Positions 1 through 13,300 of a stretch of DNA of 64,000 bases are shown one piece after another. The stretch lies in the NCBI GenBank assembly GCA_907163345.1, contig CAJQUN010000436.1, positions 62,001-126,000 on the forward strand, written 5' to 3'. A program made the translations under genes and the position numbers. Position 1 is the stretch's first letter, and the number at the start of each line of letters is the position of its first letter. The notes beneath the pieces are model-generated. The model was not told where the DNA came from. It searched no databases and was given only the letters and a program-made list of their open reading frames with translations. The DNA comes from Haberlea rhodopensis (Eukaryota; Streptophyta; Magnoliopsida; Lamiales; Gesneriaceae).

Positions 1-401
1 AATGGTGGAAGAAAGGGGGTATTGCTAAAATTTTCCTTGAATTTCTTTTGGGATGACACATGAAACACCAGGTGAAGCTTGGAAGTTTCCGGAACTTGCA
101 GTTCGTATGCCACCTGTCCAACACGTACTATGACCATAAAAGGGCCATGATAAGGGACACCTTCTTTTTAGTCCGAAAGGCCAAACTCAATTGTCGAGAG
201 GGGTGAAATTTCAATGGGACCATATCCTGGCTCCATTCCGCATTTTTGAGATACTTTTGGATAATTCTTCTAATTTGGCGATTAATTCTCATTGTCTACA
301 CTGGTACTCTATTTCAACCTCTTGACATTTCTTCATGAATGATTTAAATTGCTGTTGAAAACCTTGAAAATCCCCCATAACAATTGGCTCTTATACCAAT
401 T
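1..401 (-). mobile_element. Internally deleted Ty3/gypsy retroelement
   Basis: Read on the minus strand, a primer-binding site lies at 387-398 (GCTCTTATACCA on +, one mismatch from the initiator-Met tRNA site). It is followed by a gag-like start codon at 378 (MGDFQGFQQQF...) with an early in-frame stop. About 170 bases further on, the sequence changes to the C-terminal end of a gypsy integrase, seen as GPFMVIVRVGQVAYELQVP and then LHLVFHVS, the usual barrel-like 'GPF...V.Y.L.LP...HPVFHVS' pattern. Everything between gag and the integrase tail (protease, RT, RNase H) is missing, so this is an internal-deletion derivative. It runs off the left edge, where its other LTR would lie. The 5' LTR should start at 402 on + coordinates (TGTTATG...). 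Confidence 0.7.
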
Positions 402-1363
402 TGTTATGTTCATGAGTTATGGATCACTTTATGGGGTGATTGACTTTATGATTAAAATTGAGGCTCATTTTAGAAGAGAATTTCACTATCTCATAGATGA
501 ATCGATGCTCGCTAAGAGAACCTCACGATCTCAAGAACAAGTTTTTGAATTAATTTTTTTCTGTCCTTTGCATTCATGATTCTTTCATATAAATACAAGA
601 GCTGTTCATAGACTTATTGACCGACCGAATCTCAAAGGATATTCCTAATGATCATCTCCTAAAAATAAATATTTTATTTCCAAAAACAATGCTGAAGAAT
701 GCCCAGAATCTAAAAGTTATGGTAGCTAAGACTTTCTTTTTTGACTTTAAACTTTCAATGTGCAAACCTCTTATATACTTTCACGGCCTTGTTCGATGGT
801 TATCGTTGGGCTAATCATGTGGTCCATGTGGTTTTAATTGGGGATTTTTAACAATCAGTTAGTTGATGGAAACTTTAACAAGTTCATGAGCAAAATTATT
901 TTACTTTGGAATGCTTATGATGCAATTGCTTGAGAAATTGGTTTTGAAAATATTCAAGAAAATGAGAAAGTTGAGATGTATTCATCAAAGATAGATATGG
1001 AGTCTGCTGCAACTGGAGTAAGCTGAGACATTGGACAAGAAGTTTGTCTATGGACCTTTTCTAATTTGGGTCTATTCCTTTTTATGTAGCATTTATGCTG
1101 TCATCATTCTATGCAACCAGATTTCTGAGCATGTGAACTCTTTTGTTTGCTTAAGACTGGAGAGCATAATGGAGAGGAGACAAGAGATCATGTTGCCAAC
1201 CCTAACTGATTTCGAATTAAGACTTGTAATATGATGATATGAGAATAATTGATAGAACTCTTATCATATATATTTTGAGAACACCATATTTTCTGAATTC
1301 TTTTTGCCATCTTTTATGTAATCAGCACACATGATTTATTTTTGTTTACCTGGTACTCTATAG
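402..1363 (-). other. Intron sequence, probably part of a gypsy LTR
   Basis: There is no exon here. The sequence directly abutting the primer-binding site at 387-398 should be the end of the 5' LTR of the minus-strand gypsy remnant. Its other boundary could not be located because the second LTR is outside the window. Short open frames at 617-814 and 1031-1234 show no family resemblance. The stretch lies within the VAD1-like gene, before the first exon seen at 1364. Confidence 0.4.
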
Positions 1364-4300
1364 GATCTCATTCGAGATTTCAACTGTGCACTACAAGAGA
1401 ATTTTCTTCTTCAGGTAATTAATCATTTTTAAGTAACTAAGCTAATTTACTCATTTACATTTTCTTAGAAAATTGATTCTCATTTCTCTGTGAGCTGGTA
1501 TATTTATTTTTTGATAATGTGAATTTCAATGAGTTACTCTAGTGTTGTGTTGGGATTAGGACTTGGGCCTACTATTTTTGCTTGCTTATCTTATTAGTTT
1601 TTTTAAGCAAGTGATTTATTTAAGGCCAATTAGTTTCCAACTTTAATCATAGATTGTATGATTTGTCCTTGCAGGGCCACATTTACCTATTCGTACATTA
1701 TATCTGCTTTTATTCCAACCTATTTGGATTTGAGACAAAGGTTTGTTCATGAATTTACAGTTTCCTGCATCTTTTCATATTATATCGGTACCTCTCTTCC
1801 TGTAAATATACATATAAATATTCATGTGATACCCCTATCCCATATGGGCGACAAACAGATGTTTGATATGGTTTATAGTGAGTTACAATAGACTCTATAG
1901 AAACTTGGGTCAACTGTATCCGTAGAGCGATGAGGGATACAAAATAATTTCTACAGGAGCCCATTGTTCAGTCGCTCTTGTATGTGCTTAGGCCCAGGGC
2001 GTGACATATATTAATCTCGCGACTAGAATGATGCTTTTGTTTTAAACGTAGTTGATTTTGCAAAAAAATATAATATCTTCTATTAGGTAGCTTATTATAA
2101 TTTCACCGAAGTTGGAGATGTTCAACCATGTGTTGAAAAGCTAAAATGCTTAAGCACTAATATAAAATTGATTTAATCATGGATTAATTCATGTCGTTTA
2201 AAAAGGGAGCATAAGACATGGAAAAATCATAATTTTACTTCTTATTTTCTCAATGAGAAGATACATTCTCAATTTACAAAGATCTATTAAACTAGTCTCC
2301 TAATTCTACTAGGCTCCTAAATTATAGAGTAATAAATCCCAACTCATCTCAATGAGAAGATACCGTCTCAATTTACAAAGATCTTTATACTCGTCCCCTA
2401 ATTCTACTTGGCTCCTAAATTATATAGAGTAATTGTAAGTTTGAAGAAAAGAATTATTTGAGACTCAATCTAGTCTTCTCTTTATTGATTGTTCTTATCT
2501 TAAAATAAATACAACCATATATCTTATATTTATATAAGACTCATAATCCTAAAATCTAGGAAGATAAATTTAGTTAAATAAAAAGATAAACTAGTAGACT
2601 ATTTTAGATAAACTAAAACTCGTAGCAAACTTATCAACACAAAAAGATAAACTAGTAGACATCTTTATCCATCATTCAACACTCCCCCTGAAGCTGAGTC
2701 ATATATGTTTATAGATGTCAAACGGGCCGTGCCTCCGTGCCGCCCGGCACTGTTCCGTGCCGGGCCGGCACAGCCGTTTAATGAGACGGGCCGTGCCTAG
2801 CACGGCCCGTCTCCTTATTTGGCTGGCCCGGCACGACCCAAATCAATTTTTCTTTTTCTTTTTCTTTTTTTTTTATTTTTTATTTGTTTAATTTTAATTA
2901 TATAAATATAATAATATTATAAAACTATAGATTGTTACAATATACTTGTAAAATAAAAATTTATTGACTACAAATTGAAAAACTACAAATTACATTGAAC
3001 AAAAGTAAATAATAAATTGCAAAAGAGTTTAAAAAATATGCTAGTTTTCTTCATTTTCATCCGAAGAAACATCATGTCCTCCCAAACCTTGTAAGCGGCT
3101 ATCAGCATCCAACCAATCCTTTAAAAGAATACACATCTCCACAGTGTTTGGTTTCATTCTACTTCTTTTTCATCAATGACTCTTCCACCTGCACTAAAAC
3201 AAGACTCCGATGGAACTGTGGATATCGGAGGAGTTAGTAGATCACGTGCCATTATGGAAAGTACTGGCCAAAGTCTAGCATTGTCTTTCCACCTTGCCAA
3301 AACATCAAAAGTTTCTAATTCTTGTTCACTGAAATTTATGACTTGGTTTAGATATAACTGAAGCTCAGTAAATGAAGATGTATTAGAACTAGAACTAGAA
3401 GAAGCGGAAGTAGTGTATTGTCTTCTTCTTAACATTGTCCACACAGAACCCTTACTACTACTAGCACCACTACTACCACTTTCTCTTACTGGAGTTGCTC
3501 TAGAATTATGTAACGAATCATATAAAGAAAACAAAACAAACAAACATTTATTAATGCGCTCTTTCTCTTGATTAATTAATATTAATATTTTCATAAGCCA
3601 TGTTGGTGTAATAAGATTCTATTATAATTTCTACACTACATAATTTTAATCTAGGATCCAGAATTGATGCCAAGCAATTCAACATAGGAATAGTTTTCCA
3701 GTATTTTTTAAATTTATACTCCATTGGTTCGACAATACCTGTAAAAAACGGATCAGATCTATGTAATGCAAAACATTCACTAATTTCATAAATTTTATTC
3801 AAAAATATTGAAGAAGTTGGATAATAAAAGCCCGAAAATAAATTGTTAGCATCATAAACGGTTCTTAAAAATTACAAATATTAGAAGCAATTTCCCAATC
3901 AGTTTCTTCAATATGAAAATGTTCGGCCATCCTTTCATTAAAAAATAAAGTGATCACATTTCTATAAGGTAAACATGCTTGCAACATTAAATATGTAGAA
4001 TTCCACCTATTAGGAACATCATAAGGAAAATCTTTATAATTATACCTTGAGAAATACATAAACTTTTGAAGTCTTGTTTTCTAGCAACTGAACCATTAAG
4101 AAATTTAAGAGTAGCCTTTATTTTTTCTAAATGAAGCTCAAGTGGTTTCAATCCATCTTGCACACACAAATTTAAAATATGACATGCACAACGAATATGA
4201 AAAAGATCACCATTTAAAATTGGTTTCAAATAAGTTTTTAATATATTAATTGCAGCATTATTATTAGTTGCATTATCAAATGAAATTGAGAAGATTTTAT

Positions 4301-7300
4301 TACTAATATTATATTCATTAGTAACTTGCATAATGGCGTTGGAAATAACTCCACCCGTATGAGGCCAATCAATTTTTGTGAAACCTAAATTTTTTTTATG
4401 TAACACCCAGTTATCGTCAATCCAATGTCCTGTAACACAGAGATATGATGCATTGCCAAGATAAGTTGTCCAAATATCACTTGTTAGTCCTACTTTCGAT
4501 GAAAGATTACCTAAATACGTAATTAAATTTGCTTTATATTCATTAAAAATTGTGAATGCATCCGATTTAATAGTATTCCTTGAAAATCGTTTATGTTGAG
4601 GTTGCAAACCAAATGAATATAATTAGTGAATTTGGCATCCGCCCCCATTGAAAAATGTTTCTCCGCCCATACGATGTATTTAGCTAGTTCTCTCCTATCT
4701 CTTTCAACATTATAAGTGAAAATACCTAAACTTGAACTACACTACCAGTACCGAATTGTGAAAGAGTAGTTTGGTTACCATCAGTTGGCTCTTTTTCATG
4801 TTTAGCCATGTGTCTTAGTAAATGACCTGTACCATCAGAAGAAGCATATGCATAATCTTTTTTACATTTTTTACAAACTGCCCTTGATCCCTTTCCCTCA
4901 ACATTTTCTACATCGAATAGTTGCCATACATTGCTAGTTCTTTTTTTTGAAGTTCTTCTACTTGATGATTGAATATTTGGTGTGCTTTCTTCATTTTCTT
5001 GGAATTGATCGATTTCATCATCATAATTCACATTATAAGATGAATCGGCCATTATGTATATAGACTACAATTATGAATTATCTAATGCAACAAATATAAA
5101 AGTTACCAAATATTTGCTAGGAGTGTTGGCTTTGTTGCTTGTGCTTGTCTTGGCAAACGTAAGACGAATTTCTTTCTTCTTGTGAACAAATTGAGAGTAT
5201 AGCGTCTCAAGTGTATAGAGCTTACAGATTAAGAGGATAAAATGTTTCCTCAACACACACATATATATAACAACCAAAAAATTTTTTTTTTTTTTTATAA
5301 AGCCGTTGAACGGCTATTTTTCTGACCGTTGGACATTGGCGATCGATCGCCACCCCCTGTACTTTGCTTACTGCCTCTAGGCGATTGATCGCCATTCGCC
5401 TGGTTTAAAAAAAAAAAAAAAATTAGAAACAGTGTCGTGCCGTGCCGTGCCAGCCCACTGGCTGGCATGTCTTGGCCCGGCACGGCCCATATTCCGGGCC
5501 GTGCTTGGCACGGCACGGCACTGTAGCAAAACGTGCCGTGCCTTGCCGTGCCGCTCCGCGTCGTGCCGTGCCCGTGCCGTGCCTTGTGCCGTCCGCTCCG
5601 TTTGACATCTCTATATATGTTTATTATGCTCAGCTTGGAACTCAGGTCTTCAAATTTATGATAATGAAGAGCCTTTGTCAAGATGTTATCAAATTTTGTT
5701 TGAGACTTCCTCCGCTTTCTCAGAGTCATGCTCCTTTTCTTGGAGTCTGCGTCTGCTCCTCTTTTGTGAGTTTGCGTCTTCTAGTCTACGTCTCCTCCTC
5801 TTTTGGGAGTTTGCGTCTGCTAGTCTACGTCTCCTCCTTTATTTTGGGAGTCTGCGTCTGTTCATCTTTTGAGAGATTGAGTCTTCAATAATAGATTTGA
5901 TTTATCTACTCCCCCTCAAGCTTGACTATAGATGTTTATGAGACCAAGCTTGCTGATGAGATGTATGCACATGAGAATCCTCACAGATCGGTGAGGTAGC
6001 GCTTTCAAAAGCGGTTTGAGGCATCAACTGCTAGGTTTGAGGCTGGAGATGAGAGTTCACCATTGACACCCTTAACTGATTGTGCCCATTGAAAAAAAAA
6101 TTCCGACCATTAAGATGATGGGCGGTAATCTGGAATGACGAGATTTCACCCGCGAAGAGAGGGGTAATGGAACCAGAAAAATTGTTTTTTTTTATTATCA
6201 AATCACAAATTGATATTTATGACCCGTAATTAATTTGACAAGTCCAAATTGTCAAAAAGAATGTCAAATTTCGAATTTTCAAGATTGCTTTGGAACCAAA
6301 CATGTCCTTAAATTAAAAATCTCAATTGCACAAAATCTGGCTAGTTCTGTGGCATCTGATAGTACTACCCATTAAAGTATGTCCCCACCTGAGCCGTAGT
6401 GACAGGTAGAGGAAAAGCGGAGGCCATGAAAAGAAAAACCAGATTCAGAACTAATCACAACCCATATTCAGTTTCGCAGTTTTTCATCACTCATTATCAT
6501 ATTCAAGACCCCTGCGCTCAAAAAACTGTACCTACAAGCAGCAGTGATAAATCTCGTAGTTTAAAGAGTGGGACGAGACTTTGCGGATTACCGACGATTC
6601 TGTATAGTTAGGGCTGCGATGAAAAATCAATTGTTGATTGCACAATTGGAACACACATGCACAATGGGTGATGGGTATTGCACTTGATTGTGGAGATAAT
6701 CCATAATGTCAAAGTACACATAGGCCATCTGATTTTTATTCTAGGTTGAAGAACTTTGAGACGTCTGATGATTGTAATCTGGTGTGAAGTACCAAATTTT
6801 TTGAATCTTCAAATGTGGTCCGCACAACTATGCCAGAATTGTGTGGCAGCATAGAGCCAACTAAGGAGGTGGATTCCTCGAACTCATGTAAAATCAACAA
6901 AGAAGTGGATAACACCCTCTCGTGGATCGTTAGGAAGTACGGTGACAAAATCTTGTTAAAGGACTCCGATAGAAAGCCCAAAACTTCAAAAAAGAAAACC
7001 AAAAAGTCTTATATAGGACTGGAGTGCAAGCAAAAGACCCAGGAAGTAGTAGACAGTTGGCATGGCCCCCCTCCATGGGATCCCTCCTTGGCCGGTGACG
7101 GATTCCCTAAGTTTTTATGTGATGTGACGGTTGAAGGCTTGGCGAAGTATTTGCGATGTGTTGCGGTAGATGCTGCAGTTGCATATTCGTAGAAGCCCGA
7201 TACCAGAGATTTGATAGATCTAGCAGGTAGAATATGAAATTATGGTGTGCAGGACGTGCCCATAGTTGCTGCTATGATTTGCTCTACAGCTACTGTTTGA

Positions 7301-10300
7301 AGGCCTAGTCGCCGCGGTTGAGTTGAGATTGCAACAACTCGCCGATGGCTAGGGTTTGATAAATTTTTAACATTAGTTTTTTTTTTTTCAAACCTAAAGC
7401 TCTGATACCATGTAAGTTTGAAGAAAAGAATTATTTGAGAGACTCAATCTAGTCTTCTCTTTATTGATTGTTCATATCTTAAAATAAATACAACCATATG
7501 TCTTATATGTCTTATATTTATAGAAGACTCATAATCCTAAAATCTAGGAAGATAAATTTAATTAAATAAAAAGATAAACTAGTATATTATTTTATATAAA
7601 CTAAAACTCATAGCAAACTTATCAACACTTCTATGAATATTAAAATAAAAATATTTATCTAGAGTTCTTGATAAGCAAAACTTTAGTCATTTTTATCTAT
7701 CATTTAACAGTAATAAATTCCAACCAATAATCACGATATATATTATTACTAAAAATATAAATATTTGACTGAATATTTCCTACGCTTCTCAAACAATTTA
7801 TATAGTCCTCCCCACCACAAAAAGAATTTAGGTCGAAGAAACCTAGGAATCGTAAATGGTGATAAGATTGAGAAAAATCTGGCAGCAGGACTTTGTCTTA
7901 ATACTCCAAAAACATTGTTTTGAATTCTAAATTCCATCACAATCTTTAGGATAATAAACAACATCCATGGAAGCTAGATCTTCGTTTTGGTTGAACATCC
8001 ATAAGGATGAATCTTGATAAGTTTTCAGTTTTTATAAAATTTGAAGAATTGAGATTGATTATATTTGTACCTTGCAAGTATATGAATCTATTGTATAGCT
8101 GAACCTATATGGATCTCTTCCATGGGGACTCAAGATTTATTTAATTAAGTTTAATGATTAATGTTCTAACCTAGTCAATTATACTATGAGAATAACAAAG
8201 AAGCGATGAATAAAATAAAAAAATAATTTTTAGGAAAAGCTACTTAAACATTTGTTTCATTAATAGAAAGCTAAAATGAAGGAAAGAAAATTATCTAAAT
8301 AAAGTTAATTAATTAATTAACTAACTTGCAATGATACAATTAAATAAATAAAAAATCAATAAATGTAAGCTGAGAATTTGACCTAATAACAAATTCTAAT
8401 CTTTAATGAGATCTTCAATAATTTGATCTTTGAAGCATAATCGTTCCTCTTTTGGCCTTGCTGAAAAATCTTCAATAATTTGATCTTTAATGACCTTGAT
8501 TTTGTTCAACTGGTGGGCATCAAAACAATTGAGTGGCCCTCTATTAATTTGTTCATTGTTTATGGTCAGGATCACATCGTTTCATATTTTCAAGGACATT
8601 TGTTCTCAAATCAGAGAACGAACTTAAGTCAATATACTGACTTTGAATGCATGAACCCAAATTATACCACCAAGTTGCGAAAGCCCATACAAATGCATAC
8701 GTCTCTTGATGTGCAATTCTAGTTATATTTTATAAACCTTTGGAATATATTTGCGAAATGCATCTTAACACGCTTGCAAAAGTGAATAAACATAACTGGA
8801 CAAAAAATAATCATAGATGCTCGCAGCTACGATTCAGTCCCTTCAATTTTTGGTAAATACTGGATTTTCAGGACCATTGGATTACTTCTCAATTTGGTGC
8901 CACATTCTCTTTTCATAGAAACCAGACGTCTGTACAAACATCTACTGGATAAGTTGTTTTAATGAGATTTTCTTCCCTGTGGTAAAACATTGTTCTATAA
9001 AGCTGTTACTTACCTTGGTTGCTTACCACGATCTGGAATTGGAAATCAAGATAGAGTGTATTTATTAAGAAAATCACTCTATGGACTCAAGCAAAGTCCT
9101 AGGCAATGGTACAAGTGTTTTTATGAATATATGCTTAAGATAAACTTTACTAGGTGTAATCATGATAGTTGTGTTTACATAAGAGAAAATGAACAATTGA
9201 TGGCCTGCTTGCTTCTATATGTAGATGATATGCAAGTAAAGCATGCTTGCCAAAGAGAGGAAACATAACTAGACAACAAAGCATTAGAATTGTTTGTATT
9301 CAAACAAGCCCCTTGAGTATAAGCACAAACAAAGCTCTTTTGGATGTCGACAGTGCACGATTTCTCTCTAATCTTTCTTCTTTGTTCTTTCTAGCTTCTC
9401 AGTATTCTCTGCCTTACCTTCTTCTACTTTCTTTTATTTTTTTCTCCTTCTGACTTCCTGCTCCTTTCATTTTCTTTATACCTCTTCTTTGTGAAGACTA
9501 GAGTGTTTCAAGCATCTCTAGTTGTCTCTCCCTCAATTCTAGGCGCCTCTCTTTCAATATTAGGTGATTCACCCTCAATTCTTTTATACACTACACCTTA
9601 GTTCCAATATGGCGGCCTACATTCACTCAATTCAGCCCTTGGCTCCTCAAATTGGGACTTCAGACGAGCAAACTCCTTCAACATGACCTGAAGCATAAAA
9701 GCACAGCTGGTTACAATATTAATCGGCATTTTATTGTTTTTGGATGACATGATGGTGTACTTACCAAAAGTAGGTAATAAAATAGTTTTTTTTTTTTGGT
9801 CGGGCAAATAATTTTATTAAAAAGAGCAGTAGGAGTACTCCAAAAAATTACATAAGTAGCTTTAATAGAAAAAAAGTAGCACACCCATCAAACTAGTGAA
9901 TATAACCTAATTAAGCAAACAAAACAAAGGCTCCCTAATCCAATCTGTTAGTGAATATGAGAAATGTCTCAGATTTTTAATCCAAAACCAACTCCGGAAT
10001 CTGATCAAGTCCAAACTGTCATCATTCCCTTCTTCATTAGGTCTGAAAACTCTTTTGTTTCTCGCCAACCAAATTGTCCAAATCACTGTCTCCCAAATCG
10101 TCATCCATTTTTAAGCACTTGTTTTGGTTCCATAATCCTATATGCTGAGCCATGTGAAATTGGGTTTCCTGATGTAGCACAAGTGTGAATCCGAGCCATT
10201 TATAGCATTGCATCCATAGCACATATGATTCCACACAGCTGAATAACAAATGCGTTGTTGTTTCCTCCACAGAATTGCAGAACACACAAAGATTGAGCAT

Positions 10301-13300
10301 ATCTCCCGTTGAAATATTCCTTTTCCTTAGGTTAACTTTTGATGGAATGCGGTCCTTCAAGATCCTCCAAACCAAAGTAATTAGTAATTACTTTGTTTGG
10401 TGCAAAACTGTTCCAAATGGGCTCGTTTGCGTCCACTGCCACCAATTGTGTAGACTCTGATGAAGCAGTGTCCTGTAATAGGTAATATGCCGAAGCCACA
10501 GAGTATTTTTTAAAAATGTCATGTCGCCACTCCCAGTTGTCCTCTTTGTCCTGTATCATGGTAGCCCTGTCAATACAATTCAAAAAATCGTTAAATAACT
10601 CTTCCTCCCTCAAAAATAGTCTCCGACGCCAATCCCATACCCATTGCCAAACACCCTCCCTCCAAAATCCCATCTGGCTGACTGACAAACTATGTGATCT
10701 AGCTATCGAAGCTAATCTAGGAAATTGAAATTTTAGACTCTCCCTACCCACCCAATAATCTTTCCAAAAATTCGTATTGTTACCATTACCCACAATGTTT
10801 ATAAAATAAACATTGTGGGTAATAGTATGTTCCTCTTCCCACTCAGCCCTAATGTTTATACAGTCACACATGTTTTTCCCTTGCACTTGACTATTTAGGG
10901 ACAATCCCACTCTCTTGCCTTTTACCACTCAAAGTCTCAAACCATTCAAATTGCTTGCAAGCAAATGTCTTCTACCAAGTTTGGACCAGCTGACGCCCAA
11001 ATTGGTGTCAAAGAATGGGAAACTTTACAGCTGCGTGCTAAAATAATAGATATAAAACCAAACACGCATGACATTTTCTAATATAATTTCACATAATACA
11101 TTTTCTCAAAACACTAAAGCGCCAGCAAACATTAGCCTGGTCTTTATGGAAACAAGAGTTCAAGAAGGTGATTACTCACTCACAACTTTTCAAACTCTTT
11201 TGGATCTTCTTCAATTAAATTTCAAATTTTCAGCAATTTTTTGAAATTCAATTTATTTTGTTTTTCTGTTTTATTTAGTAATGAAAACAAAACAATGGAT
11301 GAAACATATTCGCAAGAAAAACAAATGCAAAAGAAATATGAAAAGAACGAGGAAACAATTGACACATGAAACAGGAATAAAGAAAGGAAGAAGACAAAAG
11401 CCCCGGTGCATGAAGCTCCCGCTATGTTCAGGGTCGGGAAGGGGTCGGGCCACTTTGGGCCTAATGTACGCAGCCTTCCCTTGCAATACAAGATGTTTCT
11501 GCTACTCGAACCCGTGACCTCTAAGGTTACATGGCAGCAACTTTAACCGTGACCTCTATGAAAACAAACATTATCACATTAAAGTTTGGGTTTGGTGTTC
11601 TAGCCTCTAACTAGACAACCTGATTTCCAAAAAAGGTACCAATTGGACATTTTATGGTACTCCAAATACATTTCCTTAAATGTTTAAATACAATAGTAGC
11701 TAACATCGAGCAAATGGCTAAAAATAATATGATTTTCTCTCTTTTTATTGGAAAAAATGTAAAAAAAAACAGGGATTGAACCTAACATATATATATAAAT
11801 AATGAAACAAGTTAAGTTGTCTAGGCATAATTGGGAACCTGAGTATTTAGGAGGGCTTATAGTTCCAGTTCCGGTTTTTGGTTTTCTGATTTCTAGAAGT
11901 TGGAGTCAAACCATGAATCCTCGCTTTTGTTTACGATTTCAAACTGAAATGAAAAAATGATACTGTTTAGGATACAATTTTCTGTTCTTAGTTTCAACTA
12001 AACCGCGGTCGGTTTCTCTATATAACACAACTTAAGACATATCATGTGTTGAAAATATACCACTGGCCCACAAAATCATGTTTAAAGATAATTTCGATGA
12101 CTAACAAGAAATAACAAAATTAAGGCCTGAACGATACTTGGACCATAACCGATAATGAGTAAAATGGACTTAGCATATAATAGATATTGTGGTCTTGGCT
12201 TTAATTACATCGATCCATTATAATTTTTCCCATTTAAATTGGTCTTTCCTGCAAATCTTGGCCTATGTGTCTTTTAAATTCCCAATTGAGTCTTCATGAT
12301 AGGATTTCTATTAATGTTTAATGGATCTATTTTAACTTACAATCATAATCTTTCCAGTTTTGGCTTTTCTTGAAGTCCTCAAGACCTGGATCTATGAAGG
12401 CCTTGATGTTGTTTAAGGCCTTGATATTGTTTAATTGGTGAGGATCAAAGCTCGTAGGATCACACAGATATATCTCTTTGGATGTATTAAAGATGAGAGT
12501 GCTATATAAGCATGCTTCACTGATTTTTCGGATAAAGCAGCGTGAAGTTGCATGCAGTATATTGTTTTTGCTCTCTTGTTGAGGCTAGCGATATCTATTT
12601 TTTCAGTGCTCAACACCTAAAAAAGATTTGCATCTTGTCATAACAAGATTTTTAGTATTATGTCTGTGTTTAAGTCTTTAAGAGGCTTCCTTCTCTGGCT
12701 TCTATGCTTATTCTATGTCCTCGCCTTCATCCTGAACACAAATCCAGTGGAAGTCTTTAGTTATTATGTTTTAGATGGGAGTCTTGATGCTCCAGAATTT
12801 GAGGTTTTTTATATATATATTCTATATACATTGTCAACTATGATGTTATAATGTCTCTAATACTGTTTAGCATGTTTTTGTGTGCTCCCGAGAGTATTTT
12901 TTTGGGCCGCAATTTCAACTAATTGACCTTAATTGCAATTTACTGTGGATTTTATATTTCAGAAAACCATTCCATTTCATGAAGTCACATCTGTACGAAG
13001 AGCAAATGCAGTAGCTGTGTTTCCGACTGCCATAGAAATTATAGCTGGAGGAAAGAAGGTAACCTGCTTTTGATGTTCGTTTGGTGTTCTTCATTTCCCT
13101 AAATGGTCTCTGTTTTAAGTGTCGTCTTTTTTTGCAGTACTTCTTCACCTCTTTTTTATCCCGTGATGAAGCTTTTAGGCTCATTAATGACGGTTGGATG
13201 CTACACAGGAATGGGTCCAAGGAAATTACAGATCCACAGGTATTTAAATGAATCTAGATTCATGTTCAAAATCAGGGTCATCTTGGTCCAAACTTATATA

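Larger units (their letters stand above)
2434..7709 (-). mobile_element. Non-autonomous copia-type LTR retrotransposon with captured gene fragment
   Basis: The boundaries are supported by LTRs at both ends (2434-2681 and 7411-7709), by TG...CA termini on the minus strand, by a primer-binding site TGGTATCAGAG complementary to 7400-7410, by a polypurine tract complementary to about 2682-2690 (ACTCCCCCT on +), and by the 5-bp target-site duplication GTAAT at 2429-2433 and 7710-7714. Of the copia polyprotein only a short RNase H tail remains (5640-5729). The rest of the interior is an antisense host-gene fragment (6815-7255) and unassigned sequence. A hAT transposon (2710-5613) later inserted next to the polypurine tract. 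The element sits in the 11.2-kb third intron piece (1741-12962) of the VAD1-like gene. Confidence 0.88.

Noticed and set aside
5423..5891. Several long overlapping frames on both strands in the GCCGTGCC-rich region
   Set aside because: They arise from the GC-rich subterminal arrays of the hAT element and the adjacent minisatellite. The proteins are low-complexity Ala/Arg/Gly/His strings with no domain.
6399..6611. Plus-strand frame upstream of the Mut7-C fragment as a second captured gene
   Set aside because: The composition is exon-like but no family is recognised. It is kept only as unassigned interior.
9770..11060. AATAAAATAG / CTAAAATAATAG as target duplication of the LINE
   Set aside because: The match is imperfect and not adjacent to a clear 5' end, so it was not claimed.
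12431..12851. Possible extra VAD1 exon or small protein
   Set aside because: The GRAM sequence reads continuously from the exon ending 1740 to the one starting 12963 without needing an extra exon, and the frames resemble no GRAM or VASt part.
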